Shown: in pieces, positions 24,995 through 33,910 of the stretch
Numbering within the stretch: position 1 is the stretch's first letter
Layout: every line of letters starts with the position of its first letter
From: Planctomycetota bacterium
Lineage (GTDB): Bacteria > Planctomycetota > UBA1135 > GCA-002686595
NCBI GenBank assembly: GCA_012959525.1
Contig: DUDB01000056.1
Location: 1 to 64,000 of the forward strand
Length of the DNA stretch: 64,000 nucleotides
Direction of reading: 5' to 3'
Notes under the pieces: generated by a model
Seen by the model: only the letters and a program-made list of their open reading frames with translations
What the model was told of the DNA's origin: nothing
Databases searched by the model: none
Translations under genes and position numbers: made by a program

Positions 24995-26533
24995 GTGCTC
25001 AAAAACATCGGCTCCAACTGGGCTCTGAACGCCATTCAGATCCTGGTGTTCATGGTGCTCACACCCTTCGTGGTGAGCACCTTGGGAACCGATCTGTACG
25101 GCGGCTGGGTCACGCTGATCTCGCTTACCGGCGTGCTGCAGTTGCTCATCCTGGGCATTCCGATGGCGTCTGTGCGCTACATCGCCGAGCACGTGGCCAA
25201 GGACGACACGGACGCCGCCAACCGCGCCCTCTCCACCTGCATGGCCATCACCATGGGAATGGGCGCCGTGGCCGTTCTGGTCGGAGGCGCGTTGTTCTTC
25301 GGCCTGACGGGCTACCTCACCAGCGATGCCTGGTCCCTCACGGCCGAGCAGATGAGCGACGCAAGAGCAGCCTTCGTGATCGTGGTCGCCAACCTCGCCT
25401 TCGGTTTCCTGGCGCGCCTGCCCTATGGGGTTTTTGACGCGCACCAAGACTTCATCGCTCGAAACCTGATCATGGCGGGTGGGCTCATCCTACGCCTGAT
25501 ACTGACGCTCACCCTGCTCACCATGACCACGTCCCTGGTCGTCCTCGCCCTGGTGCAGGTTCTGACCATGGCCAGCGAGTTCGTGGTGGCCATAACCGTT
25601 TCGAAGCGCAGGCATGCGGGCATCCGTTATCGCTTGCGTAGCTTCGACCGCTCCATGGTGAAGCGTGTGTTGTCGTTCAGCGTCTACTCCATGTTCCTCA
25701 ACATGGGTGCCATGCTCGCCTTCCGCGTGGATGCGCTGGTCATCGGTGCGAACAGGGCACCCACGGACGTCACGGTCTATGACCTGGGCAACAAGATTTT
25801 CGAACCCTTCATCGGCATCGTGCTGGCCATCGGAATGGTCGTCATGCCTGCGGCCACGGCCATGAAGGCCCGGGCCGAGGATCAGGATCTGCAGGAGCTG
25901 TTCCTCAAGTGGTCGAAGATCTGCATGAGCCTTGTGCTGCTCATCGGCGGCTACCTGCTGATCGTCGGGCCCGAGTTCCTGAGCGCCTGGCTGGGCGAGG
26001 ACTACGTGCCGGAGAGCGGGCGGCTCTTGCAGGTGCTGATGATCTCGTTCCTCTTGTTCCTGCCCGTGCGTGGGGTGGCCCTGCCGATTCTCATGGGCCT
26101 GGACAAGCCACGCCGCCCGGCCCTGGCGCTCCTGGTCATGGGCCTCGTGAACGTGGCCCTCTCGATTGCCCTGGTAGGTCCCTACGGCCTGCTCGGTGTG
26201 GCTCTGGGCACGGCGATCCCCAACGTGTTGTTCGCGCTGTTCGTGGCCGTGACAGCTTGCCGGGAGTTGCAGTTGGGTATCGGCCGTTACCTGGGGCACG
26301 TGTTGCTGCGCCCCGTGTTCGGAGCCCTGTTACCCGCGGCCGGACTCTACGCCTGGAATGAGGGGCCAGGGATTGAGGGCATGCCCTCGCTCATGGTATC
26401 TGGCATCTCCTTCACGCTCCTTTACGCCCTGCTCAGCGTCTTATTCGTCTACCGCGGCGACCCACACGTGGACCTCGACGCCCAGGTGCGGCGCCTTATC
26501 GGGCGCTCCAAGAACACGGGGGGGCAGGCATGA
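24995..26533 (+). CDS. Wzx-like polysaccharide/lipid-linked oligosaccharide flippase (MOP superfamily)
   Basis: The 512-residue product starts at GTG 24995. It has about 12-14 hydrophobic segments spread over the whole length, with the N-terminal pattern NIGSNWALNAIQILVFMVLTPFVV...LGTDLYGGWVTL typical of Wzx flippases. Charged loops such as SKRRHAGIRYRLRSFDRSMVKRVL and GLDKPRRPALAL are also typical. It should move undecaprenyl-linked glycans across the membrane. It overlaps the downstream SGNH gene by 4 bases and follows another SGNH gene. No glycosyltransferase or Wzy gene is adjacent. Confidence 0.87.
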   Translation: MLKNIGSNWALNAIQILVFMVLTPFVVSTLGTDLYGGWVTLISLTGVLQLLILGIPMASVRYIAEHVAKDDTDAANRALSTCMAITMGMGAVAVLVGGALFFGLTGYLTSDAWSLTAEQMSDARAAFVIVVANLAFGFLARLPYGVFDAHQDFIARNLIMAGGLILRLILTLTLLTMTTSLVVLALVQVLTMASEFVVAITVSKRRHAGIRYRLRSFDRSMVKRVLSFSVYSMFLNMGAMLAFRVDALVIGANRAPTDVTVYDLGNKIFEPFIGIVLAIGMVVMPAATAMKARAEDQDLQELFLKWSKICMSLVLLIGGYLLIVGPEFLSAWLGEDYVPESGRLLQVLMISFLLFLPVRGVALPILMGLDKPRRPALALLVMGLVNVALSIALVGPYGLLGVALGTAIPNVLFALFVAVTACRELQLGIGRYLGHVLLRPVFGALLPAAGLYAWNEGPGIEGMPSLMVSGISFTLLYALLSVLFVYRGDPHVDLDAQVRRLIGRSKNTGGQA

Positions 26534-27675
26534 AGTGGCTCAATGACCTGCCCGCCCTACTGAGCATCGGTCTCGCGGCCTTCATCGTGGCCGAGACCCT
26601 GGCCCGGCTCTGGCTCTCCAAGCGTGGTCGGTACTTTGTCTTCAAGCCCGGCACGACCACGCTCATGCAGGTGGACAAGGCAACCTTTCCTGACCTCCCG
26701 ACCAAGGTGCGATTCGCCATCAACGAGGCGGGTGAGCGGGGTGGGACGCCCCCGCGCACCTGGAAGGACACCTACCGCGTGCTCGTGGCTGGTGGCAGCG
26801 CGGCCGAGTGCTACCTGCTCGACCAGGAGGCGAGCTGGCCTCAGGTGCTCCAGGCGCACCTGCAGCCGCGCGCCTCAGAGTTGGGGGCAGCCCGCATCCA
26901 CGTGGGCAGCATCTCCCGCTCGCTCGTGCCCTGCGAGTGCATCGCGACCATGCTGCGCCACGCTCTGCCCAACTACGAGCGCCTGGACCTCGTCATCTTG
27001 ATGGTGGGCGCCAGCGACGTGGTCAACTGGCTGGAGCAGAAGACCCCGGCAACACTTGAGCGCGGGCAGATGGACGTAGGCCGCTCCTTCGACGTGCACC
27101 CCGAGGGACCCTTCGGCTACACCCTGGCCACCCTCGCCCTGCGTCGCATCGCGTCCTTCTGGTACCACAGCCTGGGCCGCCCGGTCGAGCACCGCGAGGG
27201 TGCGGGCAAAACCATCGGGAAGAACCGTCTCATGCGCGCGAACGCCCGGGAGATCCTGGACGAGGTGCCCGACCCCACGCCCATGGCCGACTACTTCGAG
27301 ACCTGTTTCCGCGACATGGTGACCGTGGCCAAAGGCCATGCCAAGCGCGTGCTCGTCGTACGCCAGCCCTGGCTGGCCAAGGAGTTCACTCCCGAGGAGC
27401 AGGCCCGCCTGTGGAACTTCGGTGCTGGCCGCCCCTACGTGGAGGAGGTCACGACCTACTACGCCCATCACGTTGTCGACTCGCTCATGCAGCGCCTCGA
27501 TTCCGCGCAGGAGCGGGTGTGTGGCGAACTCGGGGTGGAGCACCTCGACCTCATGCCCCACCTCGAGCGCAGCTTCGATACCTACTATGACTTCCTGCAC
27601 TTCACACCCAAGGGTTCCAAACGTGTGGGTGAATTGATCGGGGAGAGAGTGGTCCACGGATCAGAACATCCCTAG
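26530..27675 (+). CDS. Second SGNH-fold hydrolase, N-terminally membrane-anchored
   Basis: The 381-residue product has a hydrophobic helix at about 9-26. The SGNH-like core then has VLVAGGSAAECYLLDQEASWP (Ser of block I), LVILMVGASDVVNWLEQ (block III position) and YYDFLHFTPKGSKRVGEL with the catalytic DxxH pair. It is only weakly like the first SGNH gene, 1.5 kb upstream. The ATG overlaps the flippase stop. I infer an O-acyl esterase or transferase acting on the same exported glycan. No signal peptidase site is clear, so it may stay membrane-bound. Confidence 0.78.
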   Translation: MKWLNDLPALLSIGLAAFIVAETLARLWLSKRGRYFVFKPGTTTLMQVDKATFPDLPTKVRFAINEAGERGGTPPRTWKDTYRVLVAGGSAAECYLLDQEASWPQVLQAHLQPRASELGAARIHVGSISRSLVPCECIATMLRHALPNYERLDLVILMVGASDVVNWLEQKTPATLERGQMDVGRSFDVHPEGPFGYTLATLALRRIASFWYHSLGRPVEHREGAGKTIGKNRLMRANAREILDEVPDPTPMADYFETCFRDMVTVAKGHAKRVLVVRQPWLAKEFTPEEQARLWNFGAGRPYVEEVTTYYAHHVVDSLMQRLDSAQERVCGELGVEHLDLMPHLERSFDTYYDFLHFTPKGSKRVGELIGERVVHGSEHP

Positions 27676-27953
27676 CAGGACCCGGTAGGTCGCTCCACCC
27701 GAGGTAGCGCCAGGGAAATCGGCCATGAATGGGGAACCGGGGGGGGGCATCAACGGTTCGGGTTGCCCATGAGCCAGCGGAGCCCCATCATGGCCCCCTT
27801 GGCAATCTTCCCCATGCCCCTCGCCCTCAACCCGAACCGTCTCTCCGACGAGGTTCCTGACGCCGTTCTCGCGGCGTACACCGAGCCATCGGGGAAGAAC
27901 CACTCGGCCCAACCGGCCGAGGTGTGCAGACCGCCGGACCGCGGCGTCACCCG
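27676..27953. other. 278-base intergenic region upstream of the kinase gene
   Basis: It separates the SGNH-flippase cluster from the kinase gene on the same strand. No gene with believable codon use was found. A minus-strand frame that runs through it into the kinase gene was rejected. A kinase promoter is expected here, but no clear consensus was seen. Confidence 0.4.
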
Positions 27954-30900
27954 ATGAAGCCCCCTGCCGAGCCCGGCGTATCCCCCGCAAAGGACTGCGC
28001 CGACGACCACGAGGCGGCCGTCTTCGACTTCGTCGTGGCGTACCTTGACGATCGGGAGGCGGGCCGCGAGCAGGGGTTGAGTGAATACCTGAGACGATTC
28101 CCCGGGCAGGACAGCGCGATTGCAGCGGAGTACCTTCGCCAGGAGGAGTTGCAGAGCAAGCACTCGGCTGAAGTCGACCAAGAGGAGGATCCTCTCTCGA
28201 CACAATCGGAGAAGCACTCCCTGCACCGAGCCGCGCGACTGGCACGGGACAAGCCCAACAGCGCGTTCCGATTCCGGGAAGGCGAGCAGCTGGGAGACTT
28301 CCGTCTGCTGCGCCTGATAGGACGCGGGGGCATGGGAGAAGTCTGGGAGGCCAAGCAGCTCTCTCTCTCGCGGCGCGTGGCTCTCAAACTGCTACTGCCC
28401 CAACGCATCGACCAGCGTGGGCTGGACTACTTCGCGCGTGAGGCCCGGGCCGGCGGGCGCCTGGCGCACCCCGGAATCGTGTCGGTTTTTGGCACGGGCG
28501 AGGACGAGGGCCTGCACTGGATCGCGATGGAGCTTGTCGAGGACTCCTGCGACCTGCACCGCAGCATGGAAGCCATACGCGAAGAGCCGCAACTGCCCAA
28601 GGACTACTTCCGCCATGTCGCCATCTTCATGGCCCAAGTGGCCGAGGCCATGGAGGTCGCCCACGCTGCCGGCGTGATCCACCGCGACCTCAAGCCCAGC
28701 AACATTTTGGTCACGCCGGACGATCAAGCCAAGATCTCAGATTTCGGCTTGGCCAAGCTGACGGACGAGCTCTCGCTTTCCCTCTCCGGGGATCTCGTGG
28801 GCACCTACTTCTACATGAGTCCCGAGCAGATCGCCGCCAAACGCATCGGCTTGGACCATCGCACGGACATTTTCAGCTTGGGTGTGGTGCTGTACGAGAT
28901 ACTCACTCTCGTGCGTCCCTTCGAGGGTGACACAACCGAGCAAGTGGCCCACAGGATCATGCAGGTCGACCCGGCCTCGCCGAAGGACGTGCACTCCAAG
29001 GTGCCATCGGATCTGTCCGTGATCTGCATCAAGGCCATAGAGAAGAATCGCGAACATCGCTACGCATCCATGGGGGCACTGGCTGCGGACTTGCGGCGAC
29101 ACTTGGCGCACGAGCCCATTCTGGCACGCCCTCCCACGCAGGTGCAGCGAATGCTCAAGTGGGTACAGCGCAATCCCGCCAAGGGTTCCGTCGCGGCCAT
29201 TGCATTGCTTGCGCTCGTGACGATCTCGGTGCTGCTTGTGCAACTGGTGCAAAGCAACCGCTCCCTACAAACCAAGACCCGCGAAGCCGTGGCGGCTGAG
29301 AAGCACGCCTGGGAATTGGAGGGCGAGGCGCAGCTGCTAGGCTATTGGGGCAAGATTCACGCGGCGGATGCGGCCTTGCAGACGGGCCGCATCACCGATG
29401 CGAGTCGGTACTTGGCGACCTGCTCCCCGGACCTGCGGGGGTGGGAGTGGAACTACCTGCAGCTTTCATGCGATCAGAGTCTGCACGTCCTGAGCGGGCA
29501 CGAGGGCACGGTGACCTGCGCAGCGTGGGACCCCAAGGGCACGCACATCGTGTCTGGCTCGGAGGACAATACCTTGCGTATCTGGCAAGCGAGCACGGGC
29601 GCGTGCCTCGAAACGGTGCCGGTCCGTGCTCCGGTGCAATCGGTTGCCTGGAGCCCGTTGGGAATCTGGATTGCGGCGGGGCTCGAGAACGGGGAAGTGC
29701 ACCTATGGAATGTGGAAACCGGCGAGCACTCGTCCCAGAGCAAGCTGCACGCCGAGAGCGTCGTCTCGGTGCATTGGGATCAACTCGGTGAGCGCCTGCT
29801 TTCGGGTTCAACGGATCACGTTTGCATCTGGGATCCCCGCACGGACCAGGTCGCACACACAATGGCCTGGCCTACGGACATTCCTGCGGCAATACTCGAC
29901 CTGCGGACTCTTGATTGGAGTGAGGACGAAAGCCTGGTGGCCCTGACAACCGGGGTCCCAAGGCCCCTCCTCTGGGATCCAGCCAGTGGATTGCCCGCGC
30001 GGCATGTGGGCCCAATGTTTGGCAGTACCAAGAATACGCTCGCTTGGAGTCCGGGTGGCCGACACTTCCTTACGGGAGACGTTGCCGGCCGAGTGTTTCT
30101 GTGGGACGCTGACAGACTTGGCGCGCCCACGGAACTTGATCAAAATGAACAGATCCGGAACGCTGAGTCCAGCGGACTCTTGGCGAGCATTTGGCATCCC
30201 CAGGATGGGCGCTTGCTTTGTGCGGGACGACAAGGCCTCGTGCACATGTGGAATGCGGCCACGGGGGAGTGGCTCCATGCGCTCGCGGGGCACACAGAGA
30301 GTGTGCGAGCCCTCGCCAGCAGTCCCGATGGTTCCCACTTTGTCACGGCTTCGGACGACGCGACCCTGCGCATTTGGAGTTGGGCGTACGGAGGCAGTCA
30401 CAGCCCACTGCCCGAGTCGATCCTGACCCTGAACGACCTGAATTGGCACCCGGCCGGCCACTCCATCCTCACCGTTGGTTTTGGGCCTCACTCGGCCCAA
30501 GTCATGAACGGGCTCGACGGGGATCCCGAATCAGGGTTCGCCGACGATCTGCGCCCGCTCGGGTTGGGGCTCTGGAGCCCTGATGGAGCCTTGCTGCTGA
30601 CTGGGGTGACCAGCATGAGTCAAGACATTAACGGTGTTAGATCCATCGAAGATAAAACGCTGCCCGCATTGAGCCTTTGGGATGCCCAGGATCAGAGCCT
30701 TCGGGCGACGCTGAAGGGAGCCAAAGCCAGCGTCACGTGTGCAGCGTGGAGCCCGGACAGTACGCAGGTTGCCTCCACGGTCGAGCCCAACGCTCTTTGC
30801 ATCTGGGATGTTTCGACGGGGAGTCAGCGGCTCACACTCGAGGGCCACTCCGAGGCGATCCAATGCGTGGCCTGGTCCCCGACGGGAGCTCTCATCGCCT

Positions 30901-31880
30901 CCGGCTCGTCCGATCACACCCTGCGCATTTGGGATGCCAAGACCGGCGAGGTTGTGCAGACGTTCTCCGGTCACCGTGGCGCCGTCGTCTGTGTGGGCTG
31001 GAACAAGGCCGGCACGCGCATCGTGTCGGGTTCGAAGGACGGCAGCCTGCGCGTCTTCGATGCTCGCACGGGCGCAGAGCATTCCTGCCTACAGCGACAA
31101 CGCTCTTCGATAACCTGCGTGGATTGGAGTCATGCCCACGGGCGTATTGTCTTCGGAACCGCAGATCAGTCGATTTTTGTCTGGGACGTGGATAGCCAAG
31201 AGAGTCTGCAGATTTCCGTCCGCTCCTCCGTGCGCTCCGCCACTTGGAATCCGCAAGGCACGCGCATCGGCGTGGCCACGCACGCATATGGGCTGCTTAT
31301 CGAAAGCCGCAGGGACGAAGCCTTGGCCATGTGGCTCGGCGCCCGGTTGCGCGAGCAAACCCAGGAGCGTGTTTGGCGCTTGTATGCCGAGCACATCCAC
31401 TTGCAAGCCGTGCTCGATGCCTTGCGCGCGGACTCCGATTTATCTGCCCAGCAACTCACCCATGCGCTCCAATACGCCCGAGCGACCGGCGACATCACAG
31501 CCGCCGCCTGCAATCGACTAGCCTGGCCCCTCGTCGATCCCGACCGCAAGCCGATCCGCGTTCTCAACGCCTGGGAGGCCTACGCCAACCCGGACGCCGC
31601 CGTCGTTGTCGACTTCGACGTGGCTCATGGCCTGCGTTACGCCCAGCGAGCCGTAGAGCTCGAGCCCGATTCCGCCCCCTACCTCGACACCCTCGCCTGG
31701 GCTCTGTTCGCGAACGGCTCGTACGACGAGGCACTCGCGGAATCCAGGAACGCCGCCGATCTCGCTGACGAAAGCGACAAGCCGGACTATCACGCTTTCT
31801 CCGAGCGCATGCGCACGATGACCGAGCAGGCCCGTGCGGCGGCCCCCCCCACCCAAGCCGACGACGCGGACGATCAGTGA
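27954..31880 (+). CDS. Serine/threonine protein kinase with 14 WD40 repeats and TPR-like tail
   Basis: This 1308-residue protein (start ATG 27954) opens with an acidic, helical domain of about 100 residues. The kinase spans about 115-385: glycine loop GRGGMGEVWEAK, Lys145 in VALKLLLP, catalytic loop HRDLKPSN with Asp245, and DFG at 263-265. A single membrane helix lies at about 411-431. The outer part has 14 WD40-like repeats by my count (about residues 500-1085), each ending in W/F-x-D/N. A TPR-like helical region closes the protein, including RYAQRAVELEPDSAPYLDTLAWALF. The kinase should be cytoplasmic and the propellers extracytoplasmic. Signals, partners and substrates are unknown. Such kinase-WD40 fusions are common in Planctomycetota. 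Confidence 0.93.
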   Translation: MKPPAEPGVSPAKDCADDHEAAVFDFVVAYLDDREAGREQGLSEYLRRFPGQDSAIAAEYLRQEELQSKHSAEVDQEEDPLSTQSEKHSLHRAARLARDKPNSAFRFREGEQLGDFRLLRLIGRGGMGEVWEAKQLSLSRRVALKLLLPQRIDQRGLDYFAREARAGGRLAHPGIVSVFGTGEDEGLHWIAMELVEDSCDLHRSMEAIREEPQLPKDYFRHVAIFMAQVAEAMEVAHAAGVIHRDLKPSNILVTPDDQAKISDFGLAKLTDELSLSLSGDLVGTYFYMSPEQIAAKRIGLDHRTDIFSLGVVLYEILTLVRPFEGDTTEQVAHRIMQVDPASPKDVHSKVPSDLSVICIKAIEKNREHRYASMGALAADLRRHLAHEPILARPPTQVQRMLKWVQRNPAKGSVAAIALLALVTISVLLVQLVQSNRSLQTKTREAVAAEKHAWELEGEAQLLGYWGKIHAADAALQTGRITDASRYLATCSPDLRGWEWNYLQLSCDQSLHVLSGHEGTVTCAAWDPKGTHIVSGSEDNTLRIWQASTGACLETVPVRAPVQSVAWSPLGIWIAAGLENGEVHLWNVETGEHSSQSKLHAESVVSVHWDQLGERLLSGSTDHVCIWDPRTDQVAHTMAWPTDIPAAILDLRTLDWSEDESLVALTTGVPRPLLWDPASGLPARHVGPMFGSTKNTLAWSPGGRHFLTGDVAGRVFLWDADRLGAPTELDQNEQIRNAESSGLLASIWHPQDGRLLCAGRQGLVHMWNAATGEWLHALAGHTESVRALASSPDGSHFVTASDDATLRIWSWAYGGSHSPLPESILTLNDLNWHPAGHSILTVGFGPHSAQVMNGLDGDPESGFADDLRPLGLGLWSPDGALLLTGVTSMSQDINGVRSIEDKTLPALSLWDAQDQSLRATLKGAKASVTCAAWSPDSTQVASTVEPNALCIWDVSTGSQRLTLEGHSEAIQCVAWSPTGALIASGSSDHTLRIWDAKTGEVVQTFSGHRGAVVCVGWNKAGTRIVSGSKDGSLRVFDARTGAEHSCLQRQRSSITCVDWSHAHGRIVFGTADQSIFVWDVDSQESLQISVRSSVRSATWNPQGTRIGVATHAYGLLIESRRDEALAMWLGARLREQTQERVWRLYAEHIHLQAVLDALRADSDLSAQQLTHALQYARATGDITAAACNRLAWPLVDPDRKPIRVLNAWEAYANPDAAVVVDFDVAHGLRYAQRAVELEPDSAPYLDTLAWALFANGSYDEALAESRNAADLADESDKPDYHAFSERMRTMTEQARAAAPPTQADDADDQ

Positions 31881-31902
31881 GAGAGTCCTTGGGCCTTCTT
31901 CT

Positions 31903-32367
31903 TCAGGACTCGAACCAGTAGACGCGGAACGCGCCGCGCACCTCGTCGCGCAATCCCGGTCGCCCGGCCAGAGTCTTGGCCCAGAAGCGGCTCGCCGGCT
32001 CGTTGGTTTCGAGCACCTCGGTCACCCAGGTACCCGACCGCTCCTGTAGGGCGTGCTCCAGCAAGGTCTGCGTCAGGCCGGTGCCACGCAGGTCCTCGCT
32101 CACGAAGAGCTCGTGAACGTAGGAGTCCACCTCGAACCCCACCGCCCGCGAGTACGCGGGACCATACACGAGCATGTAGCCCCTGAGCTCGTCCCCATCC
32201 GTGGCCACATAGGGAAAGAGGCGATCCCTGTCCGTGAACCACTTGTCATCCAGTTCATGGGGCTCAACCGATGAATGATCATGGTGGGTAAGGGCTTCGA
32301 GGTACGCCTGGTGCATGCACTCCAGCTCGACCCGATCCTCAAGCGTGGCGCAGCGAACAAGGGTCAT
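31903..32367 (-). CDS. GNAT family N-acetyltransferase
   Basis: The 154-residue product has the GNAT layout: TLEDRVELECMHQAYLEAL (helix 1), then VHELFVSEDLRGTGLTQTLLEHA, which holds the acetyl-CoA-binding R/Q-x-x-G-x-G/A-type loop. It ends with EVLETNEPASRFWAKTLAG and a GFR-like FRVYWFES. The substrate is unknown. It overlaps the upstream membrane-protein gene by 4 bases and faces the kinase gene tail to tail. Confidence 0.85.
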   Translation of the reverse strand: MTLVRCATLEDRVELECMHQAYLEALTHHDHSSVEPHELDDKWFTDRDRLFPYVATDGDELRGYMLVYGPAYSRAVGFEVDSYVHELFVSEDLRGTGLTQTLLEHALQERSGTWVTEVLETNEPASRFWAKTLAGRPGLRDEVRGAFRVYWFES

Positions 32368-33380
32368 CCGTCTTCCGGCGTGGGCCGTGAGAGCCCCATC
32401 AGGGTGTGACCCAGCAGCCCCAGCACGCTGATGTTGAAAATGTAGATCATGTGCGCCGCCAGGCCAGTGGACGCGGCCAGGTCCCCGTGCACACCAAGTA
32501 CCGTGAAACCCGCTGCCCAGCCCATGTCCTGCAGACCGAATCCGCCGAACCCGTTGATGGGAATCATGTTTCCGAGGATGCCCAGGCCGACGCCGAAGAC
32601 CATGTCGACAAAACCCAGATGGCCGAGGCTGCTGTCGTCAAAGCCCAGGCCCAGTCCCTGGGCGAGGGTGGCGTAGAAGATGAATACCAGTATCCAGATC
32701 GGAAGCCCCAGCGCCGCAGCCGACCAGAGCTGGCGCCGGCCCACCTGAGCAAGGGATTCGCGCAGCCGCTCCGCAAACCCGACCACTCTTGCTCCCAGCC
32801 CCGTGCGATCCAAGTGCAGCAAGGACAACAGGCCGGTTGCCAATGACACGATGCGCCCGCCGCTCGCTGCCAACCAGATCAGAGCCAAGGTCACCACTCC
32901 CAAGCTCATCCCCAGAGGAGCCATCCACGGCAACGCGGGCATCTCCGGGCCGGGTTCAAGGATCAGGCAGGCCGCAGCCATGGCTCCGGTCAGCGTGGCG
33001 AAGTCCAGCACACGGGAGACGTACAGCACCGCCGTCCCGTGGGCCGCGGGTACGCCCCCCGCCCGCCGCAGATAGAGCACCAGGCTGGCTTCACCCACCT
33101 TGGCTGGCAGGACGTTGCTCGCCAGGACGTGCGCGGCCGTGATCGGGATCAGCCGCGCCGTCGGAACGGGATGGGCCGCGGGCAATAGAGTGCGCAGGCG
33201 CATCGCCCGTAGTGGATAGATCAGCACCTGCACACCCAGAGCAGTCCAGTAGACGGACGCATCCAGGGACCCCAGGGCCGAGAGGATCTCCCCGGACTCC
33301 GTGCCCGACCAATGGAGCAGCAGCATGACCAGGCCCGCGGCCAGGGCCAGGGAGAGGGCCAGTCGCAGGGCGGTGTTCAT
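32364..33380 (-). CDS. LPG-synthase-TM-domain (UPF0104/AglD2-like) membrane protein
   Basis: The 338-residue product, starting at MNTALRLALSL, has about eight membrane helices. The pattern YPLRAMRLRTLLP, LASNVLPAKVGEASLVLYLRR, LYVSRVLDFATLTG and NMIPINGFGGFGLQDMGWA is diagnostic of the lysylphosphatidylglycerol synthetase transmembrane family. Members occur in lipid aminoacylation proteins or as partners of glycosyltransferases. No synthetase domain is present, so it is likely a transporter or accessory for lipid-linked sugars. A GT2 glycosyltransferase lies 0.5 kb away on the same strand. Confidence 0.85.
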   Translation of the reverse strand: MNTALRLALSLALAAGLVMLLLHWSGTESGEILSALGSLDASVYWTALGVQVLIYPLRAMRLRTLLPAAHPVPTARLIPITAAHVLASNVLPAKVGEASLVLYLRRAGGVPAAHGTAVLYVSRVLDFATLTGAMAAACLILEPGPEMPALPWMAPLGMSLGVVTLALIWLAASGGRIVSLATGLLSLLHLDRTGLGARVVGFAERLRESLAQVGRRQLWSAAALGLPIWILVFIFYATLAQGLGLGFDDSSLGHLGFVDMVFGVGLGILGNMIPINGFGGFGLQDMGWAAGFTVLGVHGDLAASTGLAAHMIYIFNISVLGLLGHTLMGLSRPTPEDG

Positions 33381-33499
33381 GGGCGGGGACTCGCGCCTGG
33401 GACGCACGGAGGCGGCCCCAGGGGATGCGGTGGGCCCCACCTTCAGGATCTGGGCCCCGAAAGTCGATAGGGGAGTTCCACCCTTTCCACCTCCCCCCT

Positions 33500-33910
33500 A
33501 TGTCCCATCCCAACGATCACGGTCTCAAACCGCGCGAGACGCGCCTGCTCCTGCGCAAGCTGCGCGACGTCAACCTTGGCGCCCAGCGTATCGCCATCCG
33601 ATCCGGACTCACGGTGGCCTTCGCTGGCTGTCTGACCCTCGACGCCCCCGTCGAACAGGGTGTGCGCTACCGACTACGGAGTGCGGATGGCGAGCGCCAG
33701 ACCCTGACACTGGAAGCCCGCGGTGTGGACCTTGAGATCCGCCTGCGCACGGCCGACGGCGAACGCATTCTGGTGGCACCCCTGACCATGGACGCACAGG
33801 GTCGCACAACGTCTCCCACGATCGCCGCCCGCATGGACGTGGACGAGGGAACCCGGCGGGACTGCGAGCACTTCCTGCGCCGGGTGGTGCGGGGCGTCTT
33901 CGCCGCCTAG
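33500..33910 (+). CDS. Hypothetical protein, 136 residues
   Basis: The product starts at MSHPNDHGLKPRETRL. It is charged, with a helical N-terminus rich in Arg/Leu, a central beta-rich part (GVRYRLRSADGERQTLTLEARGV) and a helical Arg-rich end. I recognise no family; PilZ-like was considered but the RxxxR and D/NxSxxG motifs are not both there. It lies between divergent and convergent minus-strand genes and shares the four bases CTAG with the convergent GT2 gene as stop codons for both. Confidence 0.55.
   Translation: MSHPNDHGLKPRETRLLLRKLRDVNLGAQRIAIRSGLTVAFAGCLTLDAPVEQGVRYRLRSADGERQTLTLEARGVDLEIRLRTADGERILVAPLTMDAQGRTTSPTIAARMDVDEGTRRDCEHFLRRVVRGVFAA

Noticed and set aside
25490-26299. 269-codon minus-strand frame inside the flippase gene
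   Set aside because: It is His/Gln-rich, the usual mirror of a membrane-protein gene.
27750-28226. 158-codon minus-strand frame at the kinase gene start
   Set aside because: It mostly mirrors the kinase N-terminal region, and its ending shows no recognisable domain. Considered because it fills the 278-base gap.
33500-33910. PilZ domain in the 136-residue hypothetical protein
   Set aside because: The RxxxR and D/NxSxxG c-di-GMP-binding motifs are not both present.
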